A DNA stretch of 64,000 bases from Streptomyces fulvoviolaceus (GCF_000718165.1 NZ_JOEY01000024.1:233329-297328); one strand, 5' to 3'. Shown: positions 9,659 through 20,086, counted from the stretch's first letter. Made by a program: numbers and translations. Notes: generated by a model from the letters alone, not told the origin.

Positions 9659-10521
9659 CGTGCGTCCTCCTGTCCGGTCAGCCGGAGGTAGACGTCCTCC
9701 AGCGTGGGTCGGCGTACCTGGAGCCCGGGGATCTCGCCGTCGAAGCGGCGCATCAGCTCGGCGACCGTCCTGGTCGGGGTGTCCGTGCGTTCCGCGCGCG
9801 GGGCGCCGTCCTGCTCGGTCCACTCGACGGTGGCCCCGGTGCCGTACCGCTCCCGCAGGCCGGTCGGCTCGCCCTCGGCGACGACCTGGCCCTGGGCGAT
9901 GACGGCGAGCCGGTCGGCGAGCGCCTCCGCCTCCTCCAGGTAGTGCGTGGTCAGCAGGATCGTCGTGCCCTCGTCGGACAGCTTGCGGATCAGCTGCCAG
10001 AACTGGCGCCGGGCTGCCGGGTCGAAGCCGGTCGTCGGCTCGTCCAGGAGCAGCAGCTCGGGACCGCCGATCACCCCGAGCGCAACGTCGAGCCGCCGTC
10101 GCTGGCCGCCCGAGAGCGCCTTGATCCGGCTGCCCGCCTGCTCCTGAAGACCCACCAGACCCATGACCTCCTCGGGGTCACGGGGCCGCGGGTAGTAGCG
10201 GGCGAAGTGCCGCACCGTCTCGCGGACCGTCAACTCCGCGGGTGCGGATTCGTCCTGCCAGACGATGCCGACGCGGGATCGCCACGCGCGTGTGCCGTGC
10301 GCGGGGTCCGAGCCGAGCACGGACACCTCGCCCGCGTCCCGGCCGCGGTTGCCCTGGAGGATCTCCACCGTGGTGCTCTTGCCCGCGCCGTTGGGTCCCA
10401 GCAGGCCGAACACCTCGCCCCTGCGGATGCCGAGATCGATGCCGTCGACCGCGGTCACGTCGCCGTACTGCTTGCGCAGTCCCCGAACGTCCACCGCGAG
10501 TTCGTATCCGTGTGTGGTCAT
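9655..10521 (-). CDS. ABC transporter ATP-binding protein (DrrA-like)
   Basis: A 288-residue nucleotide-binding subunit. Walker A GPNGAGKSTT is at residues 42-51, the signature is LSGGQRRRLD, Walker B is ELLLLDEPTTGFD and the H-loop is ILLTTHYLEEAEAL. A C-terminal extension ending in LEDVYLRLTG is typical of the DrrA/CcmA export branch. The ATG at 10521 is the first sensible start; no strong ribosome site is visible, so it could be leaderless or weakly initiated. It is the first gene of the four-gene unit running leftwards and is divergent from the VKOR gene. Confidence 0.93.
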   Translation of the reverse strand: MTTHGYELAVDVRGLRKQYGDVTAVDGIDLGIRRGEVFGLLGPNGAGKSTTVEILQGNRGRDAGEVSVLGSDPAHGTRAWRSRVGIVWQDESAPAELTVRETVRHFARYYPRPRDPEEVMGLVGLQEQAGSRIKALSGGQRRRLDVALGVIGGPELLLLDEPTTGFDPAARRQFWQLIRKLSDEGTTILLTTHYLEEAEALADRLAVIAQGQVVAEGEPTGLRERYGTGATVEWTEQDGAPRAERTDTPTRTVAELMRRFDGEIPGLQVRRPTLEDVYLRLTGQEDAR

Positions 10522-10576
10522 GCATCGAGCGTCGGCCGGAACCGAACGCTCAGGGACGACCGCACGTACTTCCTTA

Positions 10577-10596
10577 TGTCCACCGAACGGTGGACA
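10577..10596. promoter_or_regulatory. Palindrome in the divergent ABC/VKOR intergenic region
   Basis: TGTCCACC and GGTGGACA form a perfect 8-base inverted repeat around GAAC, 56 bases upstream of the ATPase start and 70 bases upstream of the VKOR gene. It could be an operator for the LuxR-type regulator encoded in the same unit or a small hairpin. There is no direct evidence for either. Confidence 0.4.
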
Positions 10597-10665
10597 CGCG
10601 CGTGCGTGCGGCACAATGGCCCGTGCCCGAAGAAGGTCCAACTCTCAAGCAGACGGATCGGCGTG

Positions 10666-11328
10666 ATGAGCAAGACCACTGTCAAAGACGTCTCCACCGA
10701 ACCCGAGTCCTCGTCGGCGGGCGCCGACGCCGTGCCCCGGACGGTGGGCGGCAGTCGTGCCTTCGCCCTGCTGCTGGTGATCACCGGCGCGGCCGGTCTG
10801 CTCGCCGCGTGGGTCATCACGATCGACAAGTTCAAGATCCTCGAGGCCAAGGTCGACGGCAAGACCTTCACGCCCAGCTGCAGCCTCAACCCGATCATCT
10901 CCTGCGGCAGCGTCATGGAGAGCAAGCAGGCCGCCGCCTTCGGGTTCCCCAACCCGATGCTGGGTCTGGTGGCCTACGGCATCGTCATCTGCGTCGGCAT
11001 GAGCCTGCTCGCCCGCGCCCGCTTCCCGCGCTGGTACTGGCTCACCTTCAACTTCGGCACGCTCTTCGGTGTGGCCTTCTGCACCTGGCTGATGTTCCAG
11101 TCGCTGTACCGGATCAACGCCCTGTGCCTGTGGTGCTCGCTGGCCTGGGTCGCGACGATCACCATGTTCTGGTACGTCACCTCGTTCAACGTCCGCAACG
11201 ACTTCCTGCCGTCCCCGGGCTGGCTCAAGCGCTTCCTCGCCGAGTTCACCTGGGTGCTGCCGGTCACGCACGTCGGCATCATCGCGATGATGATCCTGAC
11301 CCGCTGGGGCGACCGGCTCTGGGCCTGA
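10666..11328 (+). CDS. Vitamin K epoxide reductase (VKOR) family membrane protein
   Basis: A 220-residue integral membrane protein. Four or five hydrophobic helices carry the two VKOR cysteine pairs: C72/C80 in the loop (PSCSLNPIISC) and the active-site CxxC C154-C157 (LCLWC). Bacterial VKORs re-oxidise DsbA-like thiol oxidases using quinone, so this protein probably supports disulfide formation outside the membrane. The ATG at 10666 directly follows an in-frame GTG at 10663; either could be used. No thioredoxin domain is fused, unlike some actinobacterial relatives. Confidence 0.9.
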   Translation: MSKTTVKDVSTEPESSSAGADAVPRTVGGSRAFALLLVITGAAGLLAAWVITIDKFKILEAKVDGKTFTPSCSLNPIISCGSVMESKQAAAFGFPNPMLGLVAYGIVICVGMSLLARARFPRWYWLTFNFGTLFGVAFCTWLMFQSLYRINALCLWCSLAWVATITMFWYVTSFNVRNDFLPSPGWLKRFLAEFTWVLPVTHVGIIAMMILTRWGDRLWA

Positions 11329-11388
11329 ACCGACGGTCGTGAGGGCAGGCCGACGGCGTTGTCAGTGCGGTGACATAGGGTTTTGACC

Positions 11389-12744
11389 GTGGAGCCCGAC
11401 CTGTTCACCGCCGCAGCGGAAGACCGCCAGGAGAAGGACCCCGCCGGGAGCCCCCTGGCGGTCCGGATGCGCCCGCGCGTCCTCGACGAGGTGGTGGGCC
11501 AGCAGCACCTGCTGAAGCCGGGCTCACCGCTGCGCCGACTGGTCGGCGAGGGCAGTGGCGGCCCCGCCGGCCCCTCCTCGGTGATCCTCTGGGGCCCGCC
11601 CGGCACCGGCAAGACCACCCTGGCGTACGTCGTCTCGAAGGCCACCAACAAGCGCTTCGTGGAGCTCTCGGCGATCACCGCCGGCGTCAAGGAGGTCCGC
11701 ACCGTCATCGACGGCGCCCGCCGCGCCATCGGAGGCTACGGCAAGGAGACCGTCCTCTTCCTCGACGAGATCCACCGCTTCAGCAAGGCCCAGCAGGACT
11801 CCCTGCTCCCGGCCGTCGAGAACCGCTGGGTGACACTGATCGCGGCGACCACCGAGAACCCGTACTTCTCGGTGATCTCGCCCCTCCTCTCCCGCTCCCT
11901 CCTCCTCACCCTCGAACCCCTCACCGACGACGACCTGCGCGGTCTCGTCCGGCGCGCTCTCATCGACGACCGCGGCCTCAAGGGCACCGTCACCCTCCCC
12001 GAGGACACCGAGGACCACCTCCTGCGGATCGCCGGCGGCGACGCCCGCCGCGCGCTCACCGCCCTGGAGGCCTCAGCCGGGGCCGCGCTCGACAAGGGCG
12101 ACGCGGAGATCGGCCTCCAGACCCTGGAGGAGACGGTCGACCGGGCCGCCGTGAAGTACGACCGCGACGGCGACCAGCACTACGACGTCGCCAGCGCCCT
12201 GATCAAGTCCATCCGCGGCTCCGACGTCGACGCCGCCCTGCACTATCTGGCCCGCATGATCGAGGCCGGCGAGGACCCCCGCTTCATCGCCCGCCGCCTG
12301 ATGATCTCCGCCAGCGAGGACATCGGCCTCGCCGATCCCAACGCCCTGCCGATAGCCGTCGCCGCCGCCCAGGCCGTCGCCATGATCGGCTTCCCCGAGG
12401 CCGCCCTCACCCTCAGCCACGCCACCATCGCCCTCGCCCTCGCCCCCAAGTCCAACGCCGCGACCACGGCGATCGGCGCCGCCATGGAGGACGTACGAAA
12501 AGGTCTGGCGGGCCCGGTGCCGCCGCACCTGCGCGACGGGCACTACAAGGGCGCGGCCAAGCTCGGGCACGCGCAGGGCTATGTGTATCCGCACGACCTG
12601 CCCGAGGGCATCGCCTCCCAGCAGTACGCCCCGGACGCCATCAAGGAGCGCGAGTACTACACGCCCACCCGGCACGGCGCCGAGGCGCGGTACGCGGACG
12701 CGGTGGAGTGGACGAGGAAGCACCTCGGTCGCAAGCGGTCCTGA
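11389..12744 (+). CDS. rarA: Replication-associated recombination protein RarA (MgsA)
   Basis: A 451-residue AAA+ ATPase acting at stalled replication forks. Walker A is GPPGTGKTT, Walker [11 protein letters not shown], sensor 1 [10 protein letters not shown], followed by the RarA tetramerisation and C-terminal domains ([30 protein letters not shown]). The GTG at 11389 is preferred because the protein then begins MEPDLF, the form I recall for Streptomyces orthologues; a TTG two codons upstream is possible. It stands alone on the plus strand ahead of rpsD. Confidence 0.93.
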   Translation: MEPDLFTAAAEDRQEKDPAGSPLAVRMRPRVLDEVVGQQHLLKPGSPLRRLVGEGSGGPAGPSSVILWGPPGTGKTTLAYVVSKATNKRFVELSAITAGVKEVRTVIDGARRAIGGYGKETVLFLDEIHRFSKAQQDSLLPAVENRWVTLIAATTENPYFSVISPLLSRSLLLTLEPLTDDDLRGLVRRALIDDRGLKGTVTLPEDTEDHLLRIAGGDARRALTALEASAGAALDKGDAEIGLQTLEETVDRAAVKYDRDGDQHYDVASALIKSIRGSDVDAALHYLARMIEAGEDPRFIARRLMISASEDIGLADPNALPIAVAAAQAVAMIGFPEAALTLSHATIALALAPKSNAATTAIGAAMEDVRKGLAGPVPPHLRDGHYKGAAKLGHAQGYVYPHDLPEGIASQQYAPDAIKEREYYTPTRHGAEARYADAVEWTRKHLGRKRS

Positions 12745-13046
12745 GCGCCCTGTAGAATCCCTCGAAGTGCTGCGTCCTGTGCAGTCAGAACAGGACAGTC
12801 AGCCGGAGTCCCGGTCCTCGGACCGGTCTCCAGGAGCGTCGCGCACCGTTCGAATGGTGTCGCGGGCAGCCCACCACCACTCGTCGTACGACGGGACCGG
12901 TCGGTGGGCCACTCGTGTGCTGCACGTATGTGCCCAGACCAGGGGAGCGGCTGCCCACCCCGTCCGCAAGGACGAGGCGGGTTTCCCCGGCTGCGGATGC
13001 GACCTCCCTCAACCCTGACAAGCCGAACGCTGAGAAATGAGAGATT
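12745..13046 (+). promoter_or_regulatory. rpsD promoter and long structured leader
   Basis: This 302-base gene-free stretch separates rarA from rpsD. A TGTAGAAT (-10-like, 12751-12758) lies near the start and would give a leader of roughly 280 bases. Inside are a 7-base hairpin CCGGTCC/GGACCGG near 12810-12830 and a second near 12845-12865 built on CACCGTT/AATGGTG. S4 represses its own mRNA in several bacterial groups, so a regulatory RNA leader is plausible here, but no known leader consensus was matched. Confidence 0.45.
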
Positions 13047-13661
13047 GTGGCGAACCAGCCCCGCCCCAAGGTCAAGAAGTCGCGTGCCCTCGGCATCGCG
13101 CTGACCCCGAAGGCCGTCAAGTACTTCGAGGCCCGCCCCTACCCGCCGGGTGAGCACGGCCGTGGCCGCAAGCAGAACTCGGACTACAAGGTCCGTCTGC
13201 TCGAGAAGCAGCGTCTGCGTGCGCAGTACGACGTGTCCGAGCGTCAGCTCGTCCGCGCCTACGAGCGTGCCTCCAAGGTTCAGGGCAAGACCGGTGAGGC
13301 CCTGATCATCGAGCTCGAGCGCCGTCTCGACGCGCTGGTCCTGCGTTCGGGCATCGCCCGCACGATCTACCAGGCCCGCCAGATGGTCGTCCACGGCCAC
13401 ATCGAGGTCAACGGTGGCAAGGTCGACAAGCCGTCGTTCCGCGTCCGTCCCGACGACGTCGTGATGGTCCGCGAGCGCAGCCGCGAGAAGACCCTCTTCT
13501 CGATCTCCCGCGAGGGCGGCTTCGCCCCCGAGGGCGAGACCCCGCGCTACCTCCAGGTGAACCTCAAGGCCCTGGCGTTCCGCCTGGACCGTGAGCCGAA
13601 CCGCAAGGAGATCCCGGTGATCTGCGACGAGCAGCTCGTCGTCGAGTACTACGCCCGCTGA
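13047..13661 (+). CDS. rpsD: 30S ribosomal protein S4
   Basis: Primary 16S rRNA-binding protein of the 30S body, 204 residues. It lacks the N-terminal four-cysteine zinc cluster, so it is the zinc-independent type, and has the S4 RNA-binding fold at about residues 93-155 ([33 protein letters not shown]). GTG start with GAGAAATGAGAG upstream. It is monocistronic, standing apart from the main ribosomal operons as usual in Streptomyces, and has a long leader that may mediate autoregulation. Confidence 0.97.
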   Translation: MANQPRPKVKKSRALGIALTPKAVKYFEARPYPPGEHGRGRKQNSDYKVRLLEKQRLRAQYDVSERQLVRAYERASKVQGKTGEALIIELERRLDALVLRSGIARTIYQARQMVVHGHIEVNGGKVDKPSFRVRPDDVVMVRERSREKTLFSISREGGFAPEGETPRYLQVNLKALAFRLDREPNRKEIPVICDEQLVVEYYAR

Positions 13662-13692
13662 TCATCAGCCGGACGTAGCACCACGCACCACC

Positions 13693-15852
13693 TCAGCCCG
13701 CCGTCTCCCCGCCCTTCCGGGTGGGCGAGGCGGCGGGTTCGTGCATGTCGAGGGCCACCGTCGTATGACGCACGGGCCCGCGTGGCATCGGCAGCGCCTC
13801 CAGTAGTTTCTGCCGCCCCAGGGCCCGGGCCACCGCGGCCTCACGCCCGAGCGCCCCGCCCTGCCGTACGCACTCCTCGTACCGCTCGTCGCCGAGCCGC
13901 TCCCGGGCCATTGCCTCGCACAGTTCGTGCGGGGCGTTGTAGTAGGCCGAGCCGAACAGGGGCAGGCCCACCGACGGCCACATCGTGGCCGCCGCGCCCT
14001 GCAGCACCGCGGCCTCCGCCGGGTCGCCCTCCGCCGCCGTGACCAGGGCCAGCAACTCGATCGTCAGCACCGAGCCGAGCAGGTCGCGGAAGGTGTGCGC
14101 GCAGGCCAGGCAGTCCGTGAGCAGCTCGCGGGCGCGTGCCGGATCGCCCTCGCTCCAGGCGGCGTACGCCAGGACGTACAGCGCGTACGAGCGCGCCCAC
14201 CGCTCGCCGTGGTCCTCGCACACCTGCCGCACGTCCTCGCACAGCCGCACCGCGTCCGGCAGATCGCCCTGAAAGGCACGCGCCATCGCCAGCTCGACCT
14301 GGCCCATCAGCACATTGCTGTTGAGTTCGCCGATCTCCTGATAGCGCGCGAGCGCCGAGCGCAGCAGCGTCTCCGCGCGGGCCATGTCGTCCGTGACCAG
14401 GGCCAGACAGCCGGTGCGGTGCTCGGCGTACGCCACCGCCGTCGGGTTCGCGGTCCGCTCCGCCGCCTCCCGGCACTCGTGCAGCGCCCCCAGCGCGGGC
14501 ACCGGATCGCCCTGCAGGATCGCCACGTAACCGAGCACCCACAGGGCCTTCAGCCGGGACTGCTCGTTCTCCGACTCCAGCTCGACACTGCGCTCCAGCC
14601 AGTGCCGCCCCTCCGACAGTCGCCCGCAGCCGACCCAGCAGAACCAGAGGGCGCCCGCGAGGTACTGGCCCAGATGTGCCTCGCCCGGCACGGTCAGGCA
14701 GTACTCCAGGGCGCAGCGCAGGTTCGGCAGCTCCGCCTCGACCCGCGCGGCCACCTCGTTCTGCCGGGGCGAGAACCAGTCCAGCTCGCACCAGGTCGCG
14801 AGTCCCACGTACCAGTCGCGGTGCCGCCGCCGCAGCCGCACCGCGTCGCCCGTCGCCTCCAGCCAGTCGGCGCCGTACGCCCGGACCGTGTCCAGCATCC
14901 GGTAGCGCACGCCCGTAGCGGTCTCCTCGCGGGCGACCACGGACTGGGCGAGCAGCGCGGTCAGCACCTCGAGGACGTCGTCGGTGTGCAGGCCGCCGCC
15001 GCTGCACACGTACTCGGCGGCCTCCAGGTCGAACCGCCCGGCGAACACCGAGAGGCGCGACCACAGCAACCGCTCCTCGGGCGTGCACAGTTCATGGCTC
15101 CAGCCGATCGCCGTACGCAGCGTCCGATGGCGGGGGAGTGCGTCCCGGCCCCCGCCCGTCAGCAACCGGAACCGGTCGTCGAGCCGCTCCAGCAACTGCC
15201 CGGGCGACAGTGCCCGCAGCCGCCCCGCGGCCAGCTCGATCGCCAGCGGGATGCCGTCCAGACGCCGGCAGAGCTCCCGTACATCCGGATCGCCCCCGAG
15301 CGCCAGACCCTGCCCCGCGGCCCGGTCGGCGAACAGTTCCACCGCCTCGTCCTTGCCCAGCGGCCCCAGCACGAACAGCCGCTCACCCGCCACGGCCAGC
15401 GGCCTGCGTCCCACGGCCAGCACCCGCAGGCCCGGCGCCCGCTGCAGCAGATCGGCCACCAGCTCGGCGCACGCGTCCACCAGATGCTCGAACCCGTCCA
15501 GAACAAGCAGCAGTTGACGCTCGGCAAGGTGCGCGAGCAGCGTCTCGCGCGGCAGCCGCGTGGTGTGGTCCGTCAGCCCCAGAGCCTCTACGACGGCGTA
15601 GTCGACGAACTCCGGATCGCGCACCGCGGCCAGCTCGACCCGCCACACCCCGTCGTCCGGCACGGTCCGCGCGGCCGCCCGCGCCGCCAGCCGCGACTTG
15701 CCGACCCCGCCGGGCCCCGTCACGGTCACCAGCCGCGAGGCGCCGAGCGCCCTTGTCAGCCCGTCGAGTTCGGCACAGCGACCCACGAACGCGTCGAGCT
15801 CCAGGGGGAGATTGTGGTTCACCGAGGTGCCGCCGGGCTGATGACTGCGCAT
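13693..15852 (-). CDS. NB-ARC/TPR regulatory ATPase (AfsR-like, no DNA-binding domain)
   Basis: A 719-residue protein with a STAND-type NTPase (Walker A GPGGVGKS at residues 46-53, LLLVLDGFEHLVD as Walker B, LCRRLDGIPLAIELAAGRL) and a C-terminal half of TPR-like helices. Related Streptomyces proteins carry a SARP/OmpR or LuxR DNA-binding domain at one end; none is visible here, so it is probably a signalling ATPase acting through partners. The ATG at 15852 matches a promoter placed only a few bases upstream, which would make the message nearly leaderless; a GTG at 15822 is an alternative. It converges on rpsD. Confidence 0.85.
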   Translation of the reverse strand: MRSHQPGGTSVNHNLPLELDAFVGRCAELDGLTRALGASRLVTVTGPGGVGKSRLAARAAARTVPDDGVWRVELAAVRDPEFVDYAVVEALGLTDHTTRLPRETLLAHLAERQLLLVLDGFEHLVDACAELVADLLQRAPGLRVLAVGRRPLAVAGERLFVLGPLGKDEAVELFADRAAGQGLALGGDPDVRELCRRLDGIPLAIELAAGRLRALSPGQLLERLDDRFRLLTGGGRDALPRHRTLRTAIGWSHELCTPEERLLWSRLSVFAGRFDLEAAEYVCSGGGLHTDDVLEVLTALLAQSVVAREETATGVRYRMLDTVRAYGADWLEATGDAVRLRRRHRDWYVGLATWCELDWFSPRQNEVAARVEAELPNLRCALEYCLTVPGEAHLGQYLAGALWFCWVGCGRLSEGRHWLERSVELESENEQSRLKALWVLGYVAILQGDPVPALGALHECREAAERTANPTAVAYAEHRTGCLALVTDDMARAETLLRSALARYQEIGELNSNVLMGQVELAMARAFQGDLPDAVRLCEDVRQVCEDHGERWARSYALYVLAYAAWSEGDPARARELLTDCLACAHTFRDLLGSVLTIELLALVTAAEGDPAEAAVLQGAAATMWPSVGLPLFGSAYYNAPHELCEAMARERLGDERYEECVRQGGALGREAAVARALGRQKLLEALPMPRGPVRHTTVALDMHEPAASPTRKGGETAG

Positions 15853-15861
15853 GGAACACGG

Positions 15862-15891
15862 AGCGTACTGAACCGTATTCAGTCCGTACAA
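15862..15891 (-). promoter_or_regulatory. Promoter of the NB-ARC gene with a central dyad
   Basis: Read on the minus strand, TTGTAC (15891-15886) and TACGCT (15867-15862) are separated by 18 bases, a good vegetative promoter. The predicted transcript start is only about 3 bases from the ATG at 15852. The spacer contains the perfect dyad CTGAA-N5-TTCAG (15868-15882), a possible repressor site. Confidence 0.55.
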
Positions 15892-16014
15892 GCGCCGGAC
15901 GTAAACCCGGGTGCGCGCGGACGGTAATCCGGTGCGGAGCGGCATCCCCGGCGCGATAGGCTCGGCGGAGACTTTTTCCATATGCAGGCACGTTTCAGGG
16001 AGCGGGTGCACACA

Positions 16015-16449
16015 GTGTCCGGTGGTGAGGTTGCCGGGATCCTGGTGGCCGTGTTCTGGGCGATCCTGGTCTCCTTCCTCGCCGTCGCGCTGGTGAGGCT
16101 GGCCCAGACGCTCAAGGCGACCACCAAGCTCGTGGCGGACGTGACCGACCAGGCCGTCCCACTGCTCGCCGACGCCTCCTCGGCGGTGCGCTCCGCACAG
16201 ACCCAGATCGACCGCGTCGACGCGATCGCCTCGGACGTCCAGGAAGTCACGTCGAACGCGTCCGCGCTGTCGACCACCGTCGCCTCCACCTTCGGCGGCC
16301 CCCTGGTCAAGGTCGCGGCCTTCGGCTACGGCGTGCGCCGGGCCATCAGCGGCCGCAAGGACGACGTGCCCGCCAAGGCGCCCCGGCGTACCGTGATCGT
16401 GGGGCGTACGGTCTCCCGGCGGGACAAGCGAAACCTCCGTGGAAAGTAA
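16015..16449 (+). CDS. DUF948 domain-containing membrane protein
   Basis: A small protein of 144 residues with an N-terminal transmembrane helix (about residues 4-25, EVAGILVAVFWAILVSFLAV) followed by a long amphipathic coiled-coil segment and a basic tail. This is the DUF948 pattern, of unknown function. The start is uncertain: GTG at 16015 gives the usual MSGGEVAG beginning, but in-frame ATG at 15982 and GTG at 16006 are also possible. It is followed 15 bases later by another small conserved gene and then alaS, an arrangement kept in Streptomyces. Confidence 0.8.
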   Translation: MSGGEVAGILVAVFWAILVSFLAVALVRLAQTLKATTKLVADVTDQAVPLLADASSAVRSAQTQIDRVDAIASDVQEVTSNASALSTTVASTFGGPLVKVAAFGYGVRRAISGRKDDVPAKAPRRTVIVGRTVSRRDKRNLRGK

Positions 16450-16464
16450 GGACTGAGACCAGCG

Positions 16465-16818
16465 ATGTTCCGCCGTACCTTCTGGTTCACCACGGGCGTC
16501 GCAGCCGGCGTGTGGGCCACCACCAAGGTCAACCGCAAGCTGAAGCAGCTGACCCCCGAAAACCTTGCCGCGAGTGCCGCGAACAAGGCGATCGAGGCCG
16601 GTCACCGCATCAAGGACCGCGCGGTCGGCTTCGCGCTGGACGTCCGGGACAACATGGCCCAGCGGGAGGAAGAGCTGGGGGAGGCCCTCGGCATCAACGC
16701 GAACCCCGAACTCCCCGCGCCCCGGCAGTACGCCGCCATCGAGAACCGCAACAACCCGAAGTACGTCGAGGGCTCGACGTACCAGACGTACTCGTACAAC
16801 CGGAATGAGGACCACTGA
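16465..16818 (+). CDS. Conserved small actinobacterial protein upstream of alaS
   Basis: A 117-residue protein with a short hydrophobic N-terminus ([17 protein letters not shown]), a helical charged middle and a Tyr/Asn-rich tail. I recognise it only as a conserved Streptomyces protein always found before alaS (DUF6167-like by memory). The ATG at 16465 follows GGACTGAGA. Its stop overlaps the alaS start by one base (TGATG), so it is probably translated together with alaS. No function is assigned. Confidence 0.82.
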   Translation: MFRRTFWFTTGVAAGVWATTKVNRKLKQLTPENLAASAANKAIEAGHRIKDRAVGFALDVRDNMAQREEELGEALGINANPELPAPRQYAAIENRNNPKYVEGSTYQTYSYNRNEDH

Positions 16819-19490
16819 TGGAGTCGGCTGAAATCCGCCGCCGCTGGCTGAGCTTCTACGAGGAGCGCGGTCACACCGTCGTCCCTTCGGCGTCGCTCAT
16901 CGCGGACGACCCGACTCTGCTCCTCGTTCCCGCGGGCATGGTGCCCTTCAAGCCGTACTTCCTCGGTGAGGTCAAGCCGCCGTGGTCGCGCGCCACCAGC
17001 GTGCAGAAGTGCGTCCGCACGCCCGACATCGAAGAGGTCGGCAAGACCACCCGCCACGGCACCTTCTTCCAGATGTGCGGCAACTTCTCCTTCGGCGACT
17101 ACTTCAAGGAAGGCGCCATCAAGTACGCCTGGGAGCTGCTCACCAGCCCCCAGGACAAGGGTGGTTACGGCCTGGAGCCGGAGAAGCTCTGGATCACCGT
17201 GTACCTGGAGGACGATGAGGCCGAGCGCATCTGGCACGAGGTCGTCGGTGTGCCGAAGGAGCGCATCCAGCGCCTCGGTATGAAGGACAACTACTGGTCC
17301 ATGGGCGTCCCCGGTCCCTGCGGCCCCTGCTCCGAGATCAACTACGACCGTGGCCCCGAGTTCGGCGTCGAGGGCGGCCCCGCCGTCAACGACGAGCGGT
17401 ACGTGGAGATCTGGAACCTCGTCTTCATGCAGTACGAGCGCGGCGAGGGCATCGGCAAGGACAACTTCGAGATCCTCGGCGAGCTGCCGAGCAAGAACAT
17501 CGACACGGGCCTCGGCCTGGAGCGCCTCGCCATGATTCTGCAGGGTGTGCAGAACATGTACGAGATCGACACCTCCATGGCCGTCATCAAGAAGGCCACC
17601 GAGCTGACCGGTGTCGAGTACGGCCAGGCCCACGACTCGGACGTCTCCCTGCGCGTCGTCACCGACCACATGCGGACGTCCGTGATGCTCATCGGCGACG
17701 GCGTGACCCCCGGCAACGAAGGCCGTGGCTACGTCCTGCGCCGCATCATGCGCCGCGCCATCCGCAACATGCGGCTGCTCGGTGCCACGGGTCTGGTCGT
17801 CAAGGACCTGATCGACACCGTCATCGCGATGATGGGCCAGCAGTACCCCGAGCTCGTCACGGACCGCGAGCGCATCGAGAAGGTCGCCCTAGCCGAGGAG
17901 AACGCCTTCGTCAAGACGCTGAAGGCCGGCACCAACATCCTCGACACCGCCGTCACCGAGACCAAGCAGTCCGGCGGCAAGGTCCTCGCCGGCGACAAGG
18001 CGTTCCTGCTCCACGACACCTGGGGCTTCCCGATCGACCTCACCCTCGAGATGGCCGCCGAACAGGGCCTCTCCGTGGACGAGGACGGCTTCCGCCGCCT
18101 GATGAAGGAGCAGCGGGAGCGCGCCAAGGCCGACGCCCAGGCCAAGAAGACCGGCCACGCCGGCACCGGCGCCTATCGCGAGATCGCCGACAAGGCCGGC
18201 GAGACCGAGTTCATCGGCTACTCGGACACGGACGCCGAGTCCACGATCGTCGGCATCCTCGTCGACGGCGCCTCCTCCCCGGCCGCCACCGAGGGTGACG
18301 AGGTCGAGATCGTCCTCGACCGCACCCCCTTCTACGCCGAGGGCGGCGGCCAGATCGGCGACACCGGCCGCATCAAGGTCGACACGGGTGCCGTCATCGA
18401 GATCCGCGACTGCCAGAAGCCGGTCCCGGGTGTGTACGTCCACAAGGGCGTCGTCCAGTTCGGCGAGGTCACCGTCGGCGCCAAGGCGCAGGCCTCGATC
18501 GACGCCCGCCGCCGCACGGCCATCGCCCGCGCCCACTCGGCCACGCACCTCACCCACCAGGCCCTGCGCGACGCCCTCGGCCCGACGGCCGCACAGGCCG
18601 GTTCCGAGAACCAGCCCGGCCGCTTCCGCTTCGACTTCGGCTCCCCGTCCGCCGTGCCCACGGCCGTGATGACCGACGTCGAGCAGAAGATCAACGAGGT
18701 GCTCGCCCGCGACCTGGACGTGCGCGCCGAGATCCTGAGCCTCGACGAGGCCAAGAAGCAGGGCGCCATCGCCGAGTTCGGCGAGAAGTACGGCGAGCGG
18801 GTCCGTGTGGTGACCATCGGCGACTTCTCCAAGGAGCTGTGCGGCGGCACACACGTCCACAACACCTCCCAGCTGGGCCTGGTGAAGCTGCTCGGCGAGT
18901 CGTCGATCGGCTCGGGAGTCCGCCGTATCGAAGCCCTCGTCGGTGTCGACGCCTACAACTTCCTCGCCCGTGAGCACACCGTCGTCGCCCAGCTCCAGGA
19001 GCTGATCAAGGGCCGCCCGGAGGAGCTCCCGGAGAAGGTCTCCGCCATGCTCGGCAAGCTGAAGGACGCCGAGAAGGAGATCGAGAAGTTCCGCGCCGAG
19101 AAGGTGCTGCAGGCCGCCGCCGGTCTTGCCGAGTCCGCCAAGGACGTTCGCGGCGTTGCTCTGGTGACCGGCCAGGTCCCGGACGGCACGACCGCCGACG
19201 ACCTGCGCAAGCTGGTCCTCGACGTGCGCGGCCGCATCCAGGGCGGCCGGGCCGCCGTGGTCGCCCTGTTCACCGTGGCGAACGGCAAGCCGCTCACCGT
19301 CATCGCCACCAACGAGGCCGCCCGCGAGCGCGGTCTCAAGGCCGGCGACCTGGTCCGCACGGCCGCCAAGACCCTCGGCGGTGGCGGTGGCGGCAAGCCG
19401 GACGTCGCCCAGGGCGGCGGGCAGAACCCGGCCGCGGTCGGCGACGCCGTGGACGCGGTGGAGCGACTCGTGGCGGAAACGGCCAAGTGA
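16818..19490 (+). CDS. alaS: Alanyl-tRNA synthetase
   Basis: Class II synthetase charging tRNA-Ala, 890 residues, normal length. The N-terminal catalytic domain (motif 2 around [18 protein letters not shown]), the editing domain zinc ligands in HSATHLTH and [11 protein letters not shown], and the C-Ala domain with its glycine-rich [15 protein letters not shown] near the end are all present. It overlaps the upstream gene by one base and ruvX by four (GTGA), so this is a tightly coupled alaS-ruvX unit. Confidence 0.97.
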   Translation: MESAEIRRRWLSFYEERGHTVVPSASLIADDPTLLLVPAGMVPFKPYFLGEVKPPWSRATSVQKCVRTPDIEEVGKTTRHGTFFQMCGNFSFGDYFKEGAIKYAWELLTSPQDKGGYGLEPEKLWITVYLEDDEAERIWHEVVGVPKERIQRLGMKDNYWSMGVPGPCGPCSEINYDRGPEFGVEGGPAVNDERYVEIWNLVFMQYERGEGIGKDNFEILGELPSKNIDTGLGLERLAMILQGVQNMYEIDTSMAVIKKATELTGVEYGQAHDSDVSLRVVTDHMRTSVMLIGDGVTPGNEGRGYVLRRIMRRAIRNMRLLGATGLVVKDLIDTVIAMMGQQYPELVTDRERIEKVALAEENAFVKTLKAGTNILDTAVTETKQSGGKVLAGDKAFLLHDTWGFPIDLTLEMAAEQGLSVDEDGFRRLMKEQRERAKADAQAKKTGHAGTGAYREIADKAGETEFIGYSDTDAESTIVGILVDGASSPAATEGDEVEIVLDRTPFYAEGGGQIGDTGRIKVDTGAVIEIRDCQKPVPGVYVHKGVVQFGEVTVGAKAQASIDARRRTAIARAHSATHLTHQALRDALGPTAAQAGSENQPGRFRFDFGSPSAVPTAVMTDVEQKINEVLARDLDVRAEILSLDEAKKQGAIAEFGEKYGERVRVVTIGDFSKELCGGTHVHNTSQLGLVKLLGESSIGSGVRRIEALVGVDAYNFLAREHTVVAQLQELIKGRPEELPEKVSAMLGKLKDAEKEIEKFRAEKVLQAAAGLAESAKDVRGVALVTGQVPDGTTADDLRKLVLDVRGRIQGGRAAVVALFTVANGKPLTVIATNEAARERGLKAGDLVRTAAKTLGGGGGGKPDVAQGGGQNPAAVGDAVDAVERLVAETAK

Positions 19491-19963
19491 GTGCAGGCAT
19501 GAGAAGGGGCCGTCGACTCGCGATCGACGTCGGGGACGCCCGCATCGGGGTCGCCTCGTGCGACCCCGACGGGATCCTCGCCACTCCGGTGGAGACGGTC
19601 CCCGGGCGGGACGTCTCCGCGGCTCACCGCCGGTTGAAGCAGCTGGTCGAGGAGTACGAGCCGATCGAGGTCGTCGTCGGTCTCCCTCGCTCCCTCAAGG
19701 GGGGCGAGGGCCCGGCCGCGGTCAAGGTCCGCGGCTTCGCCCAGGAGCTCGCCAAGGGCATCGCCCCCGTCCCCGTGCGGCTCGTGGACGAGCGGATGAC
19801 GACGGTGACGGCCAGTCAGGGACTGCGCGCCTCGGGTGTGAAGTCAAAAAAGGGCAGATCGGTCATTGACCAGGCAGCCGCCGTGATCATCCTTCAGCAG
19901 GCGCTGGAATCCGAACGGGTGTCAGGTAAAGCACCCGGCGAGGGCGTCGAAGTGGTCATCTGA
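19487..19963 (+). CDS. ruvX: Putative pre-16S rRNA nuclease / Holliday junction resolvase-like YqgF
   Basis: A 158-residue RNase H-fold protein of the YqgF/RuvX family, implicated in 16S rRNA 5'-end maturation. Visible motifs are the first-strand acid in [23 protein letters not shown] and RLVDERMTT with the downstream acidic IDQAAA region. The GTG at 19487 overlaps the alaS stop; ATG at 19499 is an alternative start. The alaS-ruvX-mltG order is conserved in actinobacteria. Confidence 0.9.
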   Translation: MSAGMRRGRRLAIDVGDARIGVASCDPDGILATPVETVPGRDVSAAHRRLKQLVEEYEPIEVVVGLPRSLKGGEGPAAVKVRGFAQELAKGIAPVPVRLVDERMTTVTASQGLRASGVKSKKGRSVIDQAAAVIILQQALESERVSGKAPGEGVEVVI

Positions 19964-20086
19964 TCGCGATACGGTAACGTTCCGCGCGACTGCGGCGCTG
20001 TTCGAACAAGTGCCGCACAGAGATGAGGCGGAACGGAAGCGGAGCCGTAAGCCGCGTGACCGCCGCCTCGCGGCTCTAGGGGATCG

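Noticed and set aside
15853..16815. Upstream continuation of the NB-ARC reading frame to 16815
   Set aside because: It overlaps two plus-strand genes, has unnatural composition, and a good promoter sits directly before the ATG at 15852.
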